This document shows positions 1 to 10,646 of a DNA stretch of 64,000 nt, in pieces. The position numbers were made by a program, and so were the translations under genes. This stretch comes from Gibbula magus (lineage: Eukaryota; Mollusca; Gastropoda; Trochida; Trochidae), in assembly GCA_936450465.1 (NCBI GenBank), contig OW388299.1, positions 40,931,548-40,995,547 of the forward strand, read 5' to 3'. Under the pieces are notes generated by a model. It did not search any database and was not told where the DNA came from. It worked only from the letters and a program-made list of their open reading frames with translations. How positions within the stretch are numbered: position 1 is the stretch's first letter; every line of letters begins with the position of its first letter.

Positions 1-927
1 ATAGCTATGCTATCCGAAGTGGCTTCGTTCGCGGACGTTCCACTTAGCCAAGTCAGCATGACGGGTCCGCGCACGTCGGCGGCCAGGAGGGCTTCCTTTG
101 GCCCCGATGGCGAGGTACCTCCCGCGCGTCTTGCCCTTCCACCTCATAGGCTTCTGTTGGAGGCCACCGAGGATATGGAGCAAGTCGTATCATCTGCGAT
201 GCCCAATCGTTTGCTTCCGCCTTTGGTGGTGCCGGACAAGCGCAGACGGCGTCTGCCCTTGTATCCGGTCCCTTTTCAGCTTGTTCCGCCTCCCCTTGAT
301 CAGGGGGCGTCCCGGTTGTTTACCACCAACCTGCTTCACCGCGTGTCTGAGGCACAGTTCCCTCATCTTGACAGGGAGGCGCGTTCGGTGTTAGGCTTGG
401 GGAACAACGTGGCTTTCACATGTCAGGCGATGCTGGCTTGTGCTAAGCAGGCGGGCATGGAGGCGGGGGACCCGGTGTTGTTCAAAGCGTTTGGTGATGT
501 GGCTGCGGACCTTGCGCAGATCATGTTGTCAGCGTCGCGAATTTCATCGAGTATAACAGTGCTTCGCAGAGACAATTTCCTCTACCGGTCAGGTCTCAAC
601 CCAGATCATAAGAACTTCCTTCGACATGCCCCTGCTCACGCTGAAACTCTGTTTGGTGGTCGTATCCCGGAGGTTTTGAGAGCACGACAGGAGGCCCAAC
701 AGCAAGACCTCACTAATCGGCTCGTCACGCAGAGGCAAACGACACCAAAGCGTCCGCAGACCAATTTTCGTCAGGGGCAAGGCCAGGGCAGTGGCCAACC
801 TTCCCCCAAGAAAGCGAAAACGGACTTTCGGCGGGGAGGTCGTGGCCGTGGATCCACGGGTCAGTCCCCCAAGTCCCCCCGGCCTGGCGCCGGAGGTCGT
901 ACCCCGCAAAAGAAGTGGAGGAAGTGA
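1..927 (+). CDS. DIRS Gag-like protein, C-terminal part
   Basis: The frame is open from the first base of the window to a TGA at 925-927, so the protein is truncated at its N-terminus; the ATG at 7 need not be the true start. The product would be the structural Gag that packages element RNA. The middle is a predicted helical region (around 100-215) with Leu/Ala-rich stretches. The last 90 residues are basic and Gln/Gly/Arg-rich, including an RGGRGRG run that suggests RNA binding. The 3' end overlaps the RT frame by about 137 bases, the usual compact DIRS layout. Assignment rests on position and composition, not on a named Gag domain. Confidence 0.8.
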   Translation: MAMLSEVASFADVPLSQVSMTGPRTSAARRASFGPDGEVPPARLALPPHRLLLEATEDMEQVVSSAMPNRLLPPLVVPDKRRRRLPLYPVPFQLVPPPLDQGASRLFTTNLLHRVSEAQFPHLDREARSVLGLGNNVAFTCQAMLACAKQAGMEAGDPVLFKAFGDVAADLAQIMLSASRISSSITVLRRDNFLYRSGLNPDHKNFLRHAPAHAETLFGGRIPEVLRARQEAQQQDLTNRLVTQRQTTPKRPQTNFRQGQGQGSGQPSPKKAKTDFRRGGRGRGSTGQSPKSPRPGAGGRTPQKKWRK

Positions 928-2869
928 CTCGTGGTCACCCCCGCTGCTCCCTCCTCCACTCGTTCCGGTGTCGGAGGGCTTGGTGGGGGGTCGCCTCCAA
1001 GACTTTGTCAGCAACTGGGTACAGTTAGGGTTAGACCCTTACGTGTGTCGGATTCTGGGTCAGGGGTTCCGCATTCCCGTCTCGTCTCCGCCGCCCCTCA
1101 CCTGTACTCCAATGGAGCGTCCCTTAGCAGGGGACCGGCTCAAATTGACATTGGAACAGGTGGAGATATTAATCTCCAAACGGGCGGTGCAGGAGGTCCT
1201 GACCCCGCATCTAACGCCGGGGTTTTACTCCCCAGTGTTCGTAATACCCAAAAGGAACTCGAAAAAATGGCGGCTAATTCACGATTTGAAGGTGTTCAAC
1301 CGCTCCTTCCTCGTTCGGCCGCCATATTTTCGACTCTTGACGCTTCCCTCAGTGATGCGGTCCTTGGAGCGCTCAGACTGCATGGTGTCTCTCGATCTAC
1401 AGGATGCGTACCTGCACGTGCCGATTCACTATCGGGACCGCAGGTACCTCCGCTTCATCCTGGACGGCAGACATTTTCAGTGGTGCGTGCTCCCGTTCGG
1501 GATCTCGTCCGCCCCCTGGTTATTCACACGGGTGACTCAGCCCATCGTCCAATTCCTTCACCAATGCGACATTCAGTTCCTAATGTACTTGGACGATGGG
1601 ATCGCTCACGACCGCTCCCCGGTCGTTCTCGAGGCGCAGCTCAGGTTCACGATGGACCTGTTCCGTCGTCTGGGGTGGCTAGTGAACTTAGAGAAGTCGG
1701 ACTTGGTTCCGGCAACTCGTCTGAAGTTCCTAGGGGCTATCCTAGACACCCGGCTGTTCCGCGGTTTCGTCACGAGGGAGCGGATGGCTCGTTACGATCG
1801 CCTTATGGATCGCGCGCTCGACGCCTCGCTCTCCCTACGTCAGTGGCAAAGAGTGTTGGGGTTATTAACGTCAGCTCAGGACCTGACCCGCAGGGGGAGG
1901 TTGTTCCTTTGCCCGTTACAGGTGTTCCTGAATCCCCACATCAGGGAGACGCGTTGTCGTCACGACATAGTCTTAACCCCAGACCTACATCGGTTCCTAG
2001 CTTGGTGGCGGGTAGACGAGAGTGTGTTCGCAGGCGTTCCACTTCGTCCTCGCCCCCCCTCAGCTCACCTGTTTGTAGACGCCTCCACCCAAGGGTGGGG
2101 AGCGCACATGAGTCACGAACAGGTGGCGGGAGTTTGGTCCCCATCAGAGCGGAACCTACACATCAACGTCCTCGAGTTGGACGCAGTACGTCTTGCCATT
2201 CAGCACTGGCAGGTCCCCTTGAGGGGCCAGTGCCTGCTAGTACACACGGACAGTTCGGCGGCTGCTTGGTCGATAAACAAGCAGGGGTCCACCAAGGCAC
2301 AGTCTCTGCTACGCGTGTCACTCCAGCTCTTCGAGTTGGTGGACGAGGTGGACCTGGACAGTCGAGCGGTCCACATTCCAGGTGCCAAGAACGTCTTGGC
2401 GGACACGTTGTCACGTCCGGATGCCCCTCCCCCAACGGAGTGGCAACTGAATCCGGTGGTTTTCAGGGGGTTGTGTCTCCAGTTCGGCACCCCGCTGATA
2501 GATCTGTTCGCGACGTGTCTCAACCACCAATTGCCAACCTACATCTCCCCAGTGCCAGACCCGCTAGCGATGGGCTTAGACGCGCTCTCGTTAGGGTGGG
2601 AGGGGATGGACGCCTATGCTTTTCCGCCGCCGGCCATCCTCTCCCAAGTTGTAGCCAAGATAGGGGAAACTCGGATTCTTCGTCTCCTGCTGGTCGCCCC
2701 TTGGTGGCCAGCCCGGCCGTGGTTCGTTCCTCTCCGTCGGCTCTGTCGGCAGGAACCGGTTCCGATTCAGATACGGAGGGATCTGCTCATCAGCAGGCCA
2801 AGCGGAAGGTTACACGAGAACCCTCAGGTGTTCTCCCTTCACGCTTGGCTTGTATTAAAAGAGGGTTAA
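791..2869 (+). CDS. DIRS polyprotein: reverse transcriptase, RNase H, methyltransferase-like domain
   Basis: It is an uninterrupted frame of about 692 codons overlapping the Gag 3' end; the annotated start is only the first available codon of the frame. Reverse transcriptase motif A is SLDLQDAYLHVPI near residue 198, motif B is LPFGISSAPW, and motif C is YLDD near 263. RNase H follows with DAS near 427, HTDSSAAAW near 484 and ADTLSR near 536. The tail from about residue 565 (LIDLFATCLNHQLP, then YAFPPP and LLVAPWWPARPWF) matches the segment after RNase H in DIRS elements, usually described as an adenine-methyltransferase-like domain. All catalytic acidic residues I can place are present. The last 150-170 bases probably overlap the recombinase frame. 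Confidence 0.93.
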   Translation: MANLPPRKRKRTFGGEVVAVDPRVSPPSPPGLAPEVVPRKRSGGSDSWSPPLLPPPLVPVSEGLVGGRLQDFVSNWVQLGLDPYVCRILGQGFRIPVSSPPPLTCTPMERPLAGDRLKLTLEQVEILISKRAVQEVLTPHLTPGFYSPVFVIPKRNSKKWRLIHDLKVFNRSFLVRPPYFRLLTLPSVMRSLERSDCMVSLDLQDAYLHVPIHYRDRRYLRFILDGRHFQWCVLPFGISSAPWLFTRVTQPIVQFLHQCDIQFLMYLDDGIAHDRSPVVLEAQLRFTMDLFRRLGWLVNLEKSDLVPATRLKFLGAILDTRLFRGFVTRERMARYDRLMDRALDASLSLRQWQRVLGLLTSAQDLTRRGRLFLCPLQVFLNPHIRETRCRHDIVLTPDLHRFLAWWRVDESVFAGVPLRPRPPSAHLFVDASTQGWGAHMSHEQVAGVWSPSERNLHINVLELDAVRLAIQHWQVPLRGQCLLVHTDSSAAAWSINKQGSTKAQSLLRVSLQLFELVDEVDLDSRAVHIPGAKNVLADTLSRPDAPPPTEWQLNPVVFRGLCLQFGTPLIDLFATCLNHQLPTYISPVPDPLAMGLDALSLGWEGMDAYAFPPPAILSQVVAKIGETRILRLLLVAPWWPARPWFVPLRRLCRQEPVPIQIRRDLLISRPSGRLHENPQVFSLHAWLVLKEG

Positions 2870-3928
2870 GGAGTAGTGGATACTCTAAGTGCGTCGCCAA
2901 CGCAATAGCTACCTCGCATAGGAAAACCACTAGGAAGCTCTATGATTTCCAGTGGCAGGCCTTCGCCTCGTTCTGTGCTCAGAGGGATTTCATTCCGGCA
3001 GAGGCTTCAGTGCCTCAGGTTGCGGAGTACTTGGTGTACCTTCGCAACACTAGACATCTTAAGGCGTCGTCAATTAACACCAACATGTCAGCCATCCTGT
3101 CGGTTCTCAGGAAGAGATCGCCAGGATTGGATGTGTCGGTCCTCAAGGGCCTAATTAAGACCTTCCGTTCGGTGGACGGCAGGTCCAGGCTTCGCCCACC
3201 TGAATGGGACTTAGCCATTGTGCTCAACCACCTGCGCTCCGATAGGTATGAACCGCTCTCCGACGTGCCTCTCCTCCCTCTCACCATCAAGGTCATTTTT
3301 CTGGTGGCCATGGCCTCTGCAGCGCGGATTTCAGAGATCCATGCGTTGCAGGCGGACCTGCTACGTTTTGAGGTCAGGGAGGGGGGCTCCGCCTCGCTGG
3401 GGTTGGCTCCTGATTTTGTCTGTAAGAACCAAGCAGCGGATGAAGCGGGACGTACGTTCTCTATCCCAGCTCTGGGTTCGGACTCAGATGAGGTGGATCT
3501 CTCTTTGTGTCCAGTAAGAGCCTTAAGGGTGTACACGCAGCGTACCCGCAGGCTGAGGGATGGCAGGCGTCGTCTGTTCTTGCCTCACTCACCCAGGAGC
3601 ACCAAGGAACTAGACAAGCGAGCGTTGGGGGTGTATCTAAGATCGGCGGTAATTGATGCGTACAAGGCCGCTGATTTGCCTCCGCCGTCGCGTTCCAATC
3701 CTCATGAGATCCGCGCAGTTTCAGCCACGATGGCGTATCACTGTAAACATCGCGGTTTCGGATGTCATGGCAGGGTGTTTTTGGCGTTCATCAGAGGTTT
3801 TCGCCAACCATTACCTGCGAGATGTCTCCACTGCTGATCTTGAAGGCATCTCTAGGCTGGGTCCACAGGTCTTCGCGCAGACGAAGGTGGTCCCCCCAAC
3901 CAGACCAAGAAGGGGTCATCCTTCTTAG
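2701..3928 (+). pseudogene. DIRS tyrosine recombinase, broken by a frameshift
   Basis: It encodes the integrase-like tyrosine recombinase that would insert the circular cDNA. The frame continues from upstream of 2869, so the real start is unresolved and probably overlaps the RT frame. An N-terminal SAM-like core-binding domain lies around 2930-3180. The catalytic Arg is in ARISEIHAL (about 3315-3345), and the HxxR motif is HEIR inside NPHEIRAVS (about 3697-3720). The reading frame then goes wrong at the ACTGTAAACAT segment (3740-3750). The nucleophile context, VFANHYLRDV near 3800, lies in another frame, which ends at the TAG 3926-3928. One extra base in the A-run at 3745-3747 explains this. 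The product cannot contain its active-site Tyr, so this copy needs recombinase in trans. Confidence 0.88.
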
Positions 3929-4590
3929 ACGCGTTTGGGACTTATTGTAAATAAACAGGGTTTACATTGCTTACTCTCGTGTCTGTTGGTTTTTTCTTTA
4001 ACTTCGTTTTGACCCCCCCCCCTCCCTGTTGGGGTTTGGGGGGCGGTTTGTTGATCGGAAGTTGAGTGGCAGGGTTGTCTCTTCGATCCGCTTAGCGGTA
4101 GAGATGGTATCTCCCGGGCTGTGCCTTGTCCTCACCACAGGGTGGAGGACTCGTAGGTTAGCTTACACTCAGGGCTAGTCGCTGGTCTCGTCACTACCAT
4201 GTATCTACTGACCCGCCTCCTTGCGGTGGGATTCTAGGCAAAGTAGGTCTAGTCAACATATAGGTATTTAAATAATAGTACGTTTTTGATTAAACGTAAT
4301 TATTTATACTTACCTGTTGACTAGACCTACGCTCTAGGCCCTCCCATCCTCCCCACTTGGTCTGTCTTGCCTTTGGGACTTTCGGAGAGTGATATGAACC
4401 GGTAGTGACGTCACGAGACCATCTAGACTTACCGGCCCTTGGATAAGGGATTTTACGCACCCCTCATCCATTCTTCAAGTTCGTCTGTATTAAGGTTGAA
4501 ATAACATTACCCCTTGGAGGTAAGGCAAAGTAGGTCTAGTCAACAGGTAAGTATAAATAATTACGTTTAATCAAAAACGTACTATTTAGT
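3929..4590 (+). repeat. DIRS 3' region: AATAAA, complementary region and inverted terminal repeat
   Basis: An AATAAA at 3950-3955 follows the recombinase stop. The segment 4275-4332 is the reverse complement of about 4530-4588, with roughly 57 matching bases. The 25-base GGCAAAGTAGGTCTAGTCAAC motif occurs directly at about 4236 and 4525, and inverted at 4315-4333. This arrangement fits the internal complementary region plus right inverted repeat that DIRS elements use to circularise their cDNA. The element ends near 4588 within an ACTATTTAGTA motif that also begins the neighbouring minisatellite. Confidence 0.75.
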
Positions 4591-5235
4591 AACTGTGTAT
4601 TACTATTTAGTAAGGCTGTGCAATATTATTGCAATACCAATATATTGCAATACAGAGTTGTGCAATACACGTATTGCAATACGATTTTCATATCGCAATA
4701 TATTGCTCCAAGAAATATTAAGTAAAATTTATTCATCTTGTAAATATTGTGGAACGTATTGCAATACATTACAGTTCAACAATGCATATCGCAATACAAA
4801 AATTGAGGAAATACAGCCCTACTATTTAGTACACTGTATTGCTATTTAGTACACTGTGTATTACTATTTATACTGTGTATTGCTATTTAGTACACTGTAT
4901 TATTATTTACATTTTGCATTGCTATTTAGTACACTTAGTATAACTATTTACTACAATGTAAATAAGCATTTAGTACACTGTGTGTTACTTTTTAGTACAC
5001 TGTGTATTACCATTTACTACATGTGTACTGTAAATTTAGTAAACAGTGTGTTACTGTTTAGTACATTGACGTAATATCTAGTACCCTGTGTGTTAATATT
5101 GTGTACACTGTGTATTACTATTTACAACACTGTATTACTATTTACTACACTGTATTACTATTTAGTACACTGTATTACAATTTAGTACACTGTATATTAG
5201 TATCTAGTACACTGTTTATTACTATATAATGACTT
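4590..5235. repeat. Degenerate minisatellite, about 22-bp unit
   Basis: Variants of TACTATTTAGTACACTGTGTAT recur over about 640 bases. At 4615-4800 a second motif (GCAATA and its complement) is mixed in. Short ORFs here are products of the repeat. Confidence 0.85.
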
Positions 5236-5816
5236 TTCAAACAGTTTTAACTTTATACATCTCACTGAACAAGTTGGCTATCTGAATCAAAATAAACTGA
5301 CAAGCCCAAAATATATGAGGAAAATAGGAACAGTTTTACGTGTACAGCTTGGTGGATTGAGCGCAATGTGTATGAAGTCACTTGCCCAAGGACACAACAT
5401 AGAAAGAGACCCAAGTCACAAAGTTTAGGTGCCTCCTTCGGGATTTCTACTTTAGCAAGTCTAAATACTGAATAGGAAAGTACACGCCAGTTTAAAAAGT
5501 TGTCATAATTTGGGAAAACTTATTGACTTATGAGCTCTCCGTTCATTCACCTGATGTGTTGCTAAGGGGTTAAATTGGAATTCACAGAACATTAAAATTT
5601 CACACATATCGTTGAAACTCCAGTTTAACTTTGAGATATGGAATCGTGTTTGATGTCATCACTGAGACTGATAAGTGTTTCCTCTACTGGCAGGAGGTGT
5701 TGAGAGGGAACTCACACACTCGATGTTTACCTGCACACGCCACACGCGAATGTGTACCGTAATGGATGTAATTCCCTCCTCCTAACTATAATTATAAGCA
5801 CCCTTTTCAACATCAA
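5236..5816. other. AT-rich unique DNA, no gene seen
   Basis: I see no splice-bordered exon, RNA gene or repeat shared with other parts of the window. Confidence 0.5.
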
Positions 5817-6020
5817 GGGAGGGCAGGATAGTGCAGTGGTTAGCGCGTTAGGCTTTGGATCAAGAGGTCCGAGGTTCGAATCCTGCCAGGGGCACGGAAA
5901 CTTTGTCTGCAGTAGAGAACTGTTCTACATGCAGTAAGGTTTGGGTGAAATGCTACACTGAATTTCAACAGTTCGCTACAGCAGACAAAGTTGCAGTGCC
6001 CCTGGCAGTATTTGAATCCT
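5817..6020 (+). mobile_element. tRNA-Arg-derived SINE (family A) abutting an inverted fragment
   Basis: The head carries an A box (TAGTGCAGTGG) and a perfect B box (GGTTCGAATCC). The anticodon-loop context CTTTGGATCAAGAGG, compared with CTTCGGATC in other copies, points to tRNA-Arg(TCG) ancestry. The body (GCACGGAAACTTTGTCTGC, then TGTTCTACATGCAGTAAGG) matches the copies near 30575, 40526 and 48271. From about 5970 the sequence is the reverse complement of the same head (GCAGACAAAGTTGCAGTGCC), so two fragments face each other. Confidence 0.85.
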
Positions 6021-6452
6021 ATACCCATGATTTGAATCTTTGAAAAATATTTTACAATGAAAAGTCAGCAAGTACACTTCAAATAATTACAAAAAAAATT
6101 CATGATTTAGAGTGTTGATTAGTGTGGACATTTTTCACATTGAAAAATATGTTTATCATTTAGCTTTCAACAGACGCAGTGAACTATCATTTGTGGATAT
6201 TGGTTATATGTCTTCTAAGGCATGTAGGGGGATGGCAAATCTTCAAGCGCCGGCACAGGCCGCTGGTTTTGTACTTCTCAGTCAACTTCCCTTGCCAGGC
6301 ATAACTCATGAGTGTCTCTATCCCTGATTAAGCTTTAATCTTTGCTGCATTTTGTAGCCTGCTCTGTGTCGGTGTCCTGCACCTTTACTTGGCAGTGCAA
6401 TCAGAAATCTCTGGCACAGAAATGGTGACGAAATACAACATGACTACACAAG
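6021..6452. repeat. Unique DNA plus an old dispersed repeat (about 6270-6445)
   Basis: The stretch about 6270-6445 resembles 20265-20430; both include CAATCAG.AATCTCTGGCACAG. The repeat is degenerate, and I recognise no coding potential or superfamily. Confidence 0.5.
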
Positions 6453-6896
6453 TTAAAGGGAAAGTTCTATCACCGATCTATCGGCAGCATCTGCCATATT
6501 GGATTTGGCATTACGTGAAATGAAAACACGCCATATTTAACCCAATTTTACACTTTTTTGAAAATTAAACATATACAATGATTCACATAGTTACACAAAG
6601 CATATATTAAAACGAATAAACAATATGTGTTTAGTCCGTAGCGAAGTTTTCCCAACTCGCAGCGCTTATAATGAATGGCTTCAGTTCTCATTGATTTTAT
6701 TTTTCAACAAATGTATGCTTGTCTTTATTAAGTTGTGAAATATAAATTCATTAAAATATTACCTTTATTAATATCTTTTAACTTGACTGTGTTTTAATCA
6801 TTTATTAGTAGCTTATTTGTGTAAGCGGGGATATCCCCTGGAATTTCGTTTCCACAAAAAATACCCCGATAGAACCCTCCTTTTAAGGCGCTGTAG
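6453..6896 (+). mobile_element. MITE family 3, TTAA-flanked
   Basis: It starts TTAAAGGGAAAGTTCTATC and ends GATAGAACCCTCCTTTTAA, an inverted pair of ends flanked by TTAA. TTAA targets are typical of the piggyBac and Kolobok superfamilies. Related copies lie at 22349-22621, 32121-32440 and 58026-58447. No transposase is present. Confidence 0.8.
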
Positions 6897-7070
6897 CATG
6901 CTGTTCTTCCTGAAATAAGGCATTCTCACGAAAATATAAATACGTATTAGCAATGGCAAAATAACACTCCTGAATCAATAAAAAAGAGTTCTAAAACGAA
7001 AGTACATGGTTCGGTTAAGCCATGCGAGCCCATTTCCCTGCGAGCGCCATTTTAAACAAAATTTACCTTG
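6893..7070 (+). mobile_element. MITE family 2, truncated, sharing TTAA with the previous MITE
   Basis: TTAAGGCGCTGTAGCATGC begins exactly at the right TTAA of the family 3 copy. About 170 bases match family 2 (21345-21890, 42816-43296), then similarity stops near 7070. Confidence 0.7.
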
Positions 7071-7204
7071 GACAATGTTAGCTTTTTTCGGGTCCATAAA
7101 CATAGCTATCATCATCAGTTTATGATAATAAAATAATATGATTATTATGTCAATATGTCAGAGAATGTAGAGGATGAAATCCTAGTTTATAAATATAAGT
7201 TCAT

Positions 7205-7925
7205 TCTAACAGCTGTAACTTTTTATCCCATCGGTATGTAATACCGTGGGATATAGTCAACGCCCCGTCCGTCTGTCCGTCCGTCCGTCCGTCCGTCTGT
7301 CCGTCCGTCTGTAATCATTTCGTTTCCGGAGCAGAACTCGAAAACCATTTGTCATATCTTTCTGAAACTTTATATATGTATTACACATTTACTGCAGTGG
7401 TGCCTTTTGATATTTTCAGATTTTTTAAAATTAATTTTTTTTTCGTTTCCATAGAAACTTGTTGAATTTGGACTTTGTCAGAGACAGGTTCGTTTCCGGA
7501 GCACAGCTCCAAAACCGTTCATCATATCTTCCTGAAACTTTGCATGTGTATTACCCATAACTGAAGTGGTGCTTTTTGATATTTTCAGATTTCTGAACAT
7601 TTTATTTTTTCTCGTTTCCATAGAAACTTTTTGAATTTGCACTTTGTTCAGAGACAGGTTCGTTTCTGGAGCACAGCTCAAAAAACTGTTCATCATATCT
7701 TCCTGAAACTTTGCATGTGTATTACCCACTAACTGAAGTGGTGCCTTTGGATGAATTTTTTTCTGTTTCCATAGAAACCTGAGAGGGATGTTGGTTGTTG
7801 TTGATTTTGACTGCTTCTGGAGCAGAAGTCTAAAACCCATAACATTCCTGAAACTCAGCATGTGTAATACCCACTAACTGAAGTACGGTAGTAGATACAC
7901 AAGTATATCTGTCAAAGATGTGTTT
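7205..7925. repeat. GTCC microsatellite followed by a 171-bp tandem array
   Basis: A (GTCCGTCT)n-like tract at 7266-7310 is followed by modules beginning GTTTCCGGAGCA at about 7322, 7493 and 7664, with a degenerate one at 7812; the period is 171 bases. Each module contains TTTCCATAGAAAC and an AAACTTTGCATGTGTATTAC-like stretch. Similar arrays occur at 44775-45290 and 46020-46470. The minus-strand ORF here is repeat-driven. Confidence 0.85.
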
Positions 7926-7974
7926 TACAAAATTTGTGGAACCGGTGGGATATGTCATCTTCTGATGACTCTTG

Positions 7975-9461
7975 TTAACCCTTACGTTGCGTATATATAT
8001 TTTACCATTTTTAGCCCCTGTCGCGGAATTTACAGGCTCGCAGCTCGCAGCAGTAGTTTGGGCTTTGGCACTAACTAGCTCTGCTGGCGGAATTTCCAGG
8101 CGGCGATTCCGGTATCGTTTTTACAAAATATACCGCATCTACATGGCGAATAAGGACTATATACGGGCGTTCAATACAAATTCAAGTAGCGACACCCGTA
8201 CACAAATGGCTAATTCACACTCGAAACTTTGAATGAATTTTCTATGTTTTTTCGTTTTTATTCTATTACTTTCGAAAGATTGTCTTTTATTCGGGCCTCG
8301 TAACATCATAAATACGAAACGAAAAAAAATCCATTTATATACGGAATTGAAGACAAGATGTCTAGCTTCACAATGATATAAAAATTATTAGAATGCGACC
8401 TTTGGTTATAATTCTATAGCTATGTAAAGTTTGTCTTTATTCCCACCTATAAAATCGTCAATACTTACAACATGTATGCGGCATTGCAAACGGTCGTTCA
8501 TCGCACTTTTCCAAGAAATCATAATCTCGAACCAGTTGACAAATAAGCACATGTCAACCCAAATATGGTTATGTTGTTTGACTTTTCAAATAAACGCTAA
8601 CCTCGAACCATAACTGATGAAAATATGTTGATTAGTTTGTGTGCCGTTTGGTTTCACATGCCTCTCAGAAAGGTAAAATTGTATCTTTATTTCTGTGAAT
8701 AAATCTGCGCATTTTATATAGAATAAAAGATTATTCTTTTCGGTTTATTGTGATATAAAAATTATGAAAATGCATTCAGTATTTTAGCCTTGATAAATGT
8801 TTTAGAAGTTGTGAAAATCGCCGATTGTTTCAAAATTTATGAAGTGTAAACATGACCTTTTTCACGGCGCTTGCTGTGTCTTTATTATTTTTTTGAGATT
8901 TTCTAATTTTATATGGGAATGTAGTCCATTGTTTCCCCTTTATTTTGCCGTATTTTTTTTTTAAAACAAACAATTCGCTCACATGATATGAAGTGCGGGA
9001 GTAAGGCGAGTTAGCGATTTTTTTCCCCGTCTCGCGAGATGCGAGGCAGATAGCAGTCTCGGGCGAGGCAAACCCGAGGCAATACAAACACGTGGGTGAA
9101 AATAGCCTCAAGCGAATTAATGCTTCGGGGGCTAAGCCCGACATAATTGGCCTTTTGTAAAGCTAATTATGTATGCGTTACGGGTCAACAATGCACACGC
9201 AAATTGGTCTGAATTTTGCTTGATATTCCGACCACACACTGAACAAAGCTTTATTCTCATGTCGGGTCGCGATGCGTAAATACAGCCATTCTCATGGGTC
9301 GGGTCGCGGACACAATCGACTCGTGACCCGGTATGGGGGATAGGATATACTTAGACAGCCGTGAATTATTCTAAGTCTTGTATCCGGGATCCGTATTCAG
9401 ACACCTCGGAATCGCTTATAGCCCGCCCGGATAATTCCGTCGCCCGCATGTTAAGGGTTAA
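7975..9461. mobile_element. piggyBac-like element, copy 1 (1.48 kb, non-autonomous)
   Basis: The flanks are TTAA at 7975-7978 and 9458-9461. The ends are CCCTTACGTTGCG and CGCATGTTAAGGG, so the element has CCC...GGG termini at TTAA as piggyBac elements do. A copy at 37196-38681 is nearly identical for about 1.25 kb, then the two diverge near the right end. Short ORFs show no DDD transposase motifs I recognise, so it probably moves in trans. Confidence 0.75.
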
Positions 9462-9711
9462 GGTTTTTCTGAGGTATTAATTACACTTTCAGATTTATAA
9501 TATAATGTATAAATATTTAAGAAATAGAAAATTAGTTGGCATAGTTTATCATAGAATAAAAAATGGCAGAGAGCATAAAACATTCTTATATGAGATGCCC
9601 TTAAACAATTACTTGCTTTTATATAAAAAAACATTGAGATTTATGTTATTTGTATCAACTAGGTTTTGAAAATAATAATGTCTCCCGTCGTAGAACACGT
9701 TCACTTGGCCC

Positions 9712-9910
9712 ATGTGACGCTTTGCTCAATGGGGCTCTAAGTAATAGATAGAGGACGAGTAGCAGTACATTATCGGGATATAAATGTACGGGTTTGAGAG
9801 GGTTGGGCGAGGCGTCAGCCGAGCCTAACCCTCTCAAACCCGTACATTTATATCCCGATAATGTACTGCTGCGAGTTCTCTATCTATCTTAGAGCACAGT
9901 CAAATGCTTG
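9712..9910. mobile_element. Palindromic foldback MITE
   Basis: AGCAGTACATTATCGGGATA and the following 24 bases recur inverted around a loop of about 20 bases (CGAGGCGTCAGCCGAG), so the perfect stem is about 44 bp. Imperfect outer arms extend to GGGCTCTAAG and TTAGAGCACAGTC. A single-arm relative lies at 11113-11190. The cruciform potential is high. Confidence 0.8.
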
Positions 9911-10222
9911 AGTCGTCAAGAAAATGTCTTAAAATGAATTTATTTCAAATATTTTGTCAACAAATTTGGGAAACATTCTCTCGAACGCAACATGCAAAAC
10001 ATTGACATCTCTCATTTTCATATGCAAATGTTAGGGACATTGACGTCATCTTCGGCACTGTGAGCACTGAATTTCTGAAATTGTCCGAGGTGCATGATGC
10101 GTACATTTTATATAAAGCGTACGAGTCGTGCTACAGCATAAGCGTCGTGCTTGAATCACGCACATGCATGATTTAAGCACGTTTTTATTCAGCAACATTG
10201 AGCAGTAATACATTTCATTGCC

Positions 10223-10646
10223 TATAAAGACGGAGTGGTTTGTGGAATGAATCAGTTCACACAATGGCTTCATCATGGACAGTCCAAGAACAAGTACACT
10301 ATTCATTCAGGAAAGGTAACTTTACTTTTTTTACTCCTTACTTTTCAAACTCTGTAATTTAAAAATTCAAACTAATTTTCATTAAATTGGTTTATTTAAT
10401 AACAGTTATTGTTTTTTTGTATTTCAAATTTTTTACCAACACGTTAAGTTGGTTGTTGAGCTGTATTTATCAATATGCGAGTTGTTATATCTATTGTTGC
10501 ATATGCTAGTGTGCATCCCGTCTTTATTGCATATAAATTATTTCAGGTTACTGTAGCAAAGGAACTGTCTGTAGGAAAGAATGTAACGTCGTACTGGACA
10601 TCGCTCGGACGCTGTGTGACGATACAGGGGTTTCAGTGAGACGACA
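10223..10646 (+). promoter_or_regulatory. TATA box and 5' leader exons of the spliced gene
   Basis: A TATAAAG sits at 10223-10229. A first exon probably begins about 25-30 bases downstream and ends at GAAAG (10315) before a GTAACT donor. The second exon starts at 10547 after TTATTTCAG. An upstream ATG at 10247 opens a frame that crosses this intron and stops at a TGA near 10637, ten bases before the main ATG, so it would be an upstream ORF of about 53 codons. A second leader ATG at 10264 is in yet another frame. The promoter is inferred from position only. Confidence 0.45.

Larger units (their letters stand above)
1..4590 (+). mobile_element. DIRS-type tyrosine-recombinase retrotransposon, 3' part
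   Basis: The gene order Gag, RT-RNase H-methyltransferase, tyrosine recombinase, then internal complementary and inverted repeats is diagnostic of the DIRS order, which integrates by recombinase rather than DDE integrase. The left end and Gag N-terminus lie outside the window. The coding part is GC-rich and stops sharply at AT-rich minisatellite DNA near 4590, as expected of an insertion. One frameshift in the recombinase makes this copy non-autonomous. Confidence 0.93.

Noticed and set aside
931..2700. Long plus-strand frame overlapping the RT gene
   Set aside because: It is a shadow of the GC-rich RT frame. Only the part after about 2700 encodes recombinase.
8830..9144. 104-codon minus-strand frame as a transposase fragment
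   Set aside because: No DDD/DDE or zinc motif is recognisable. It is shared with the second copy only through overall element identity.
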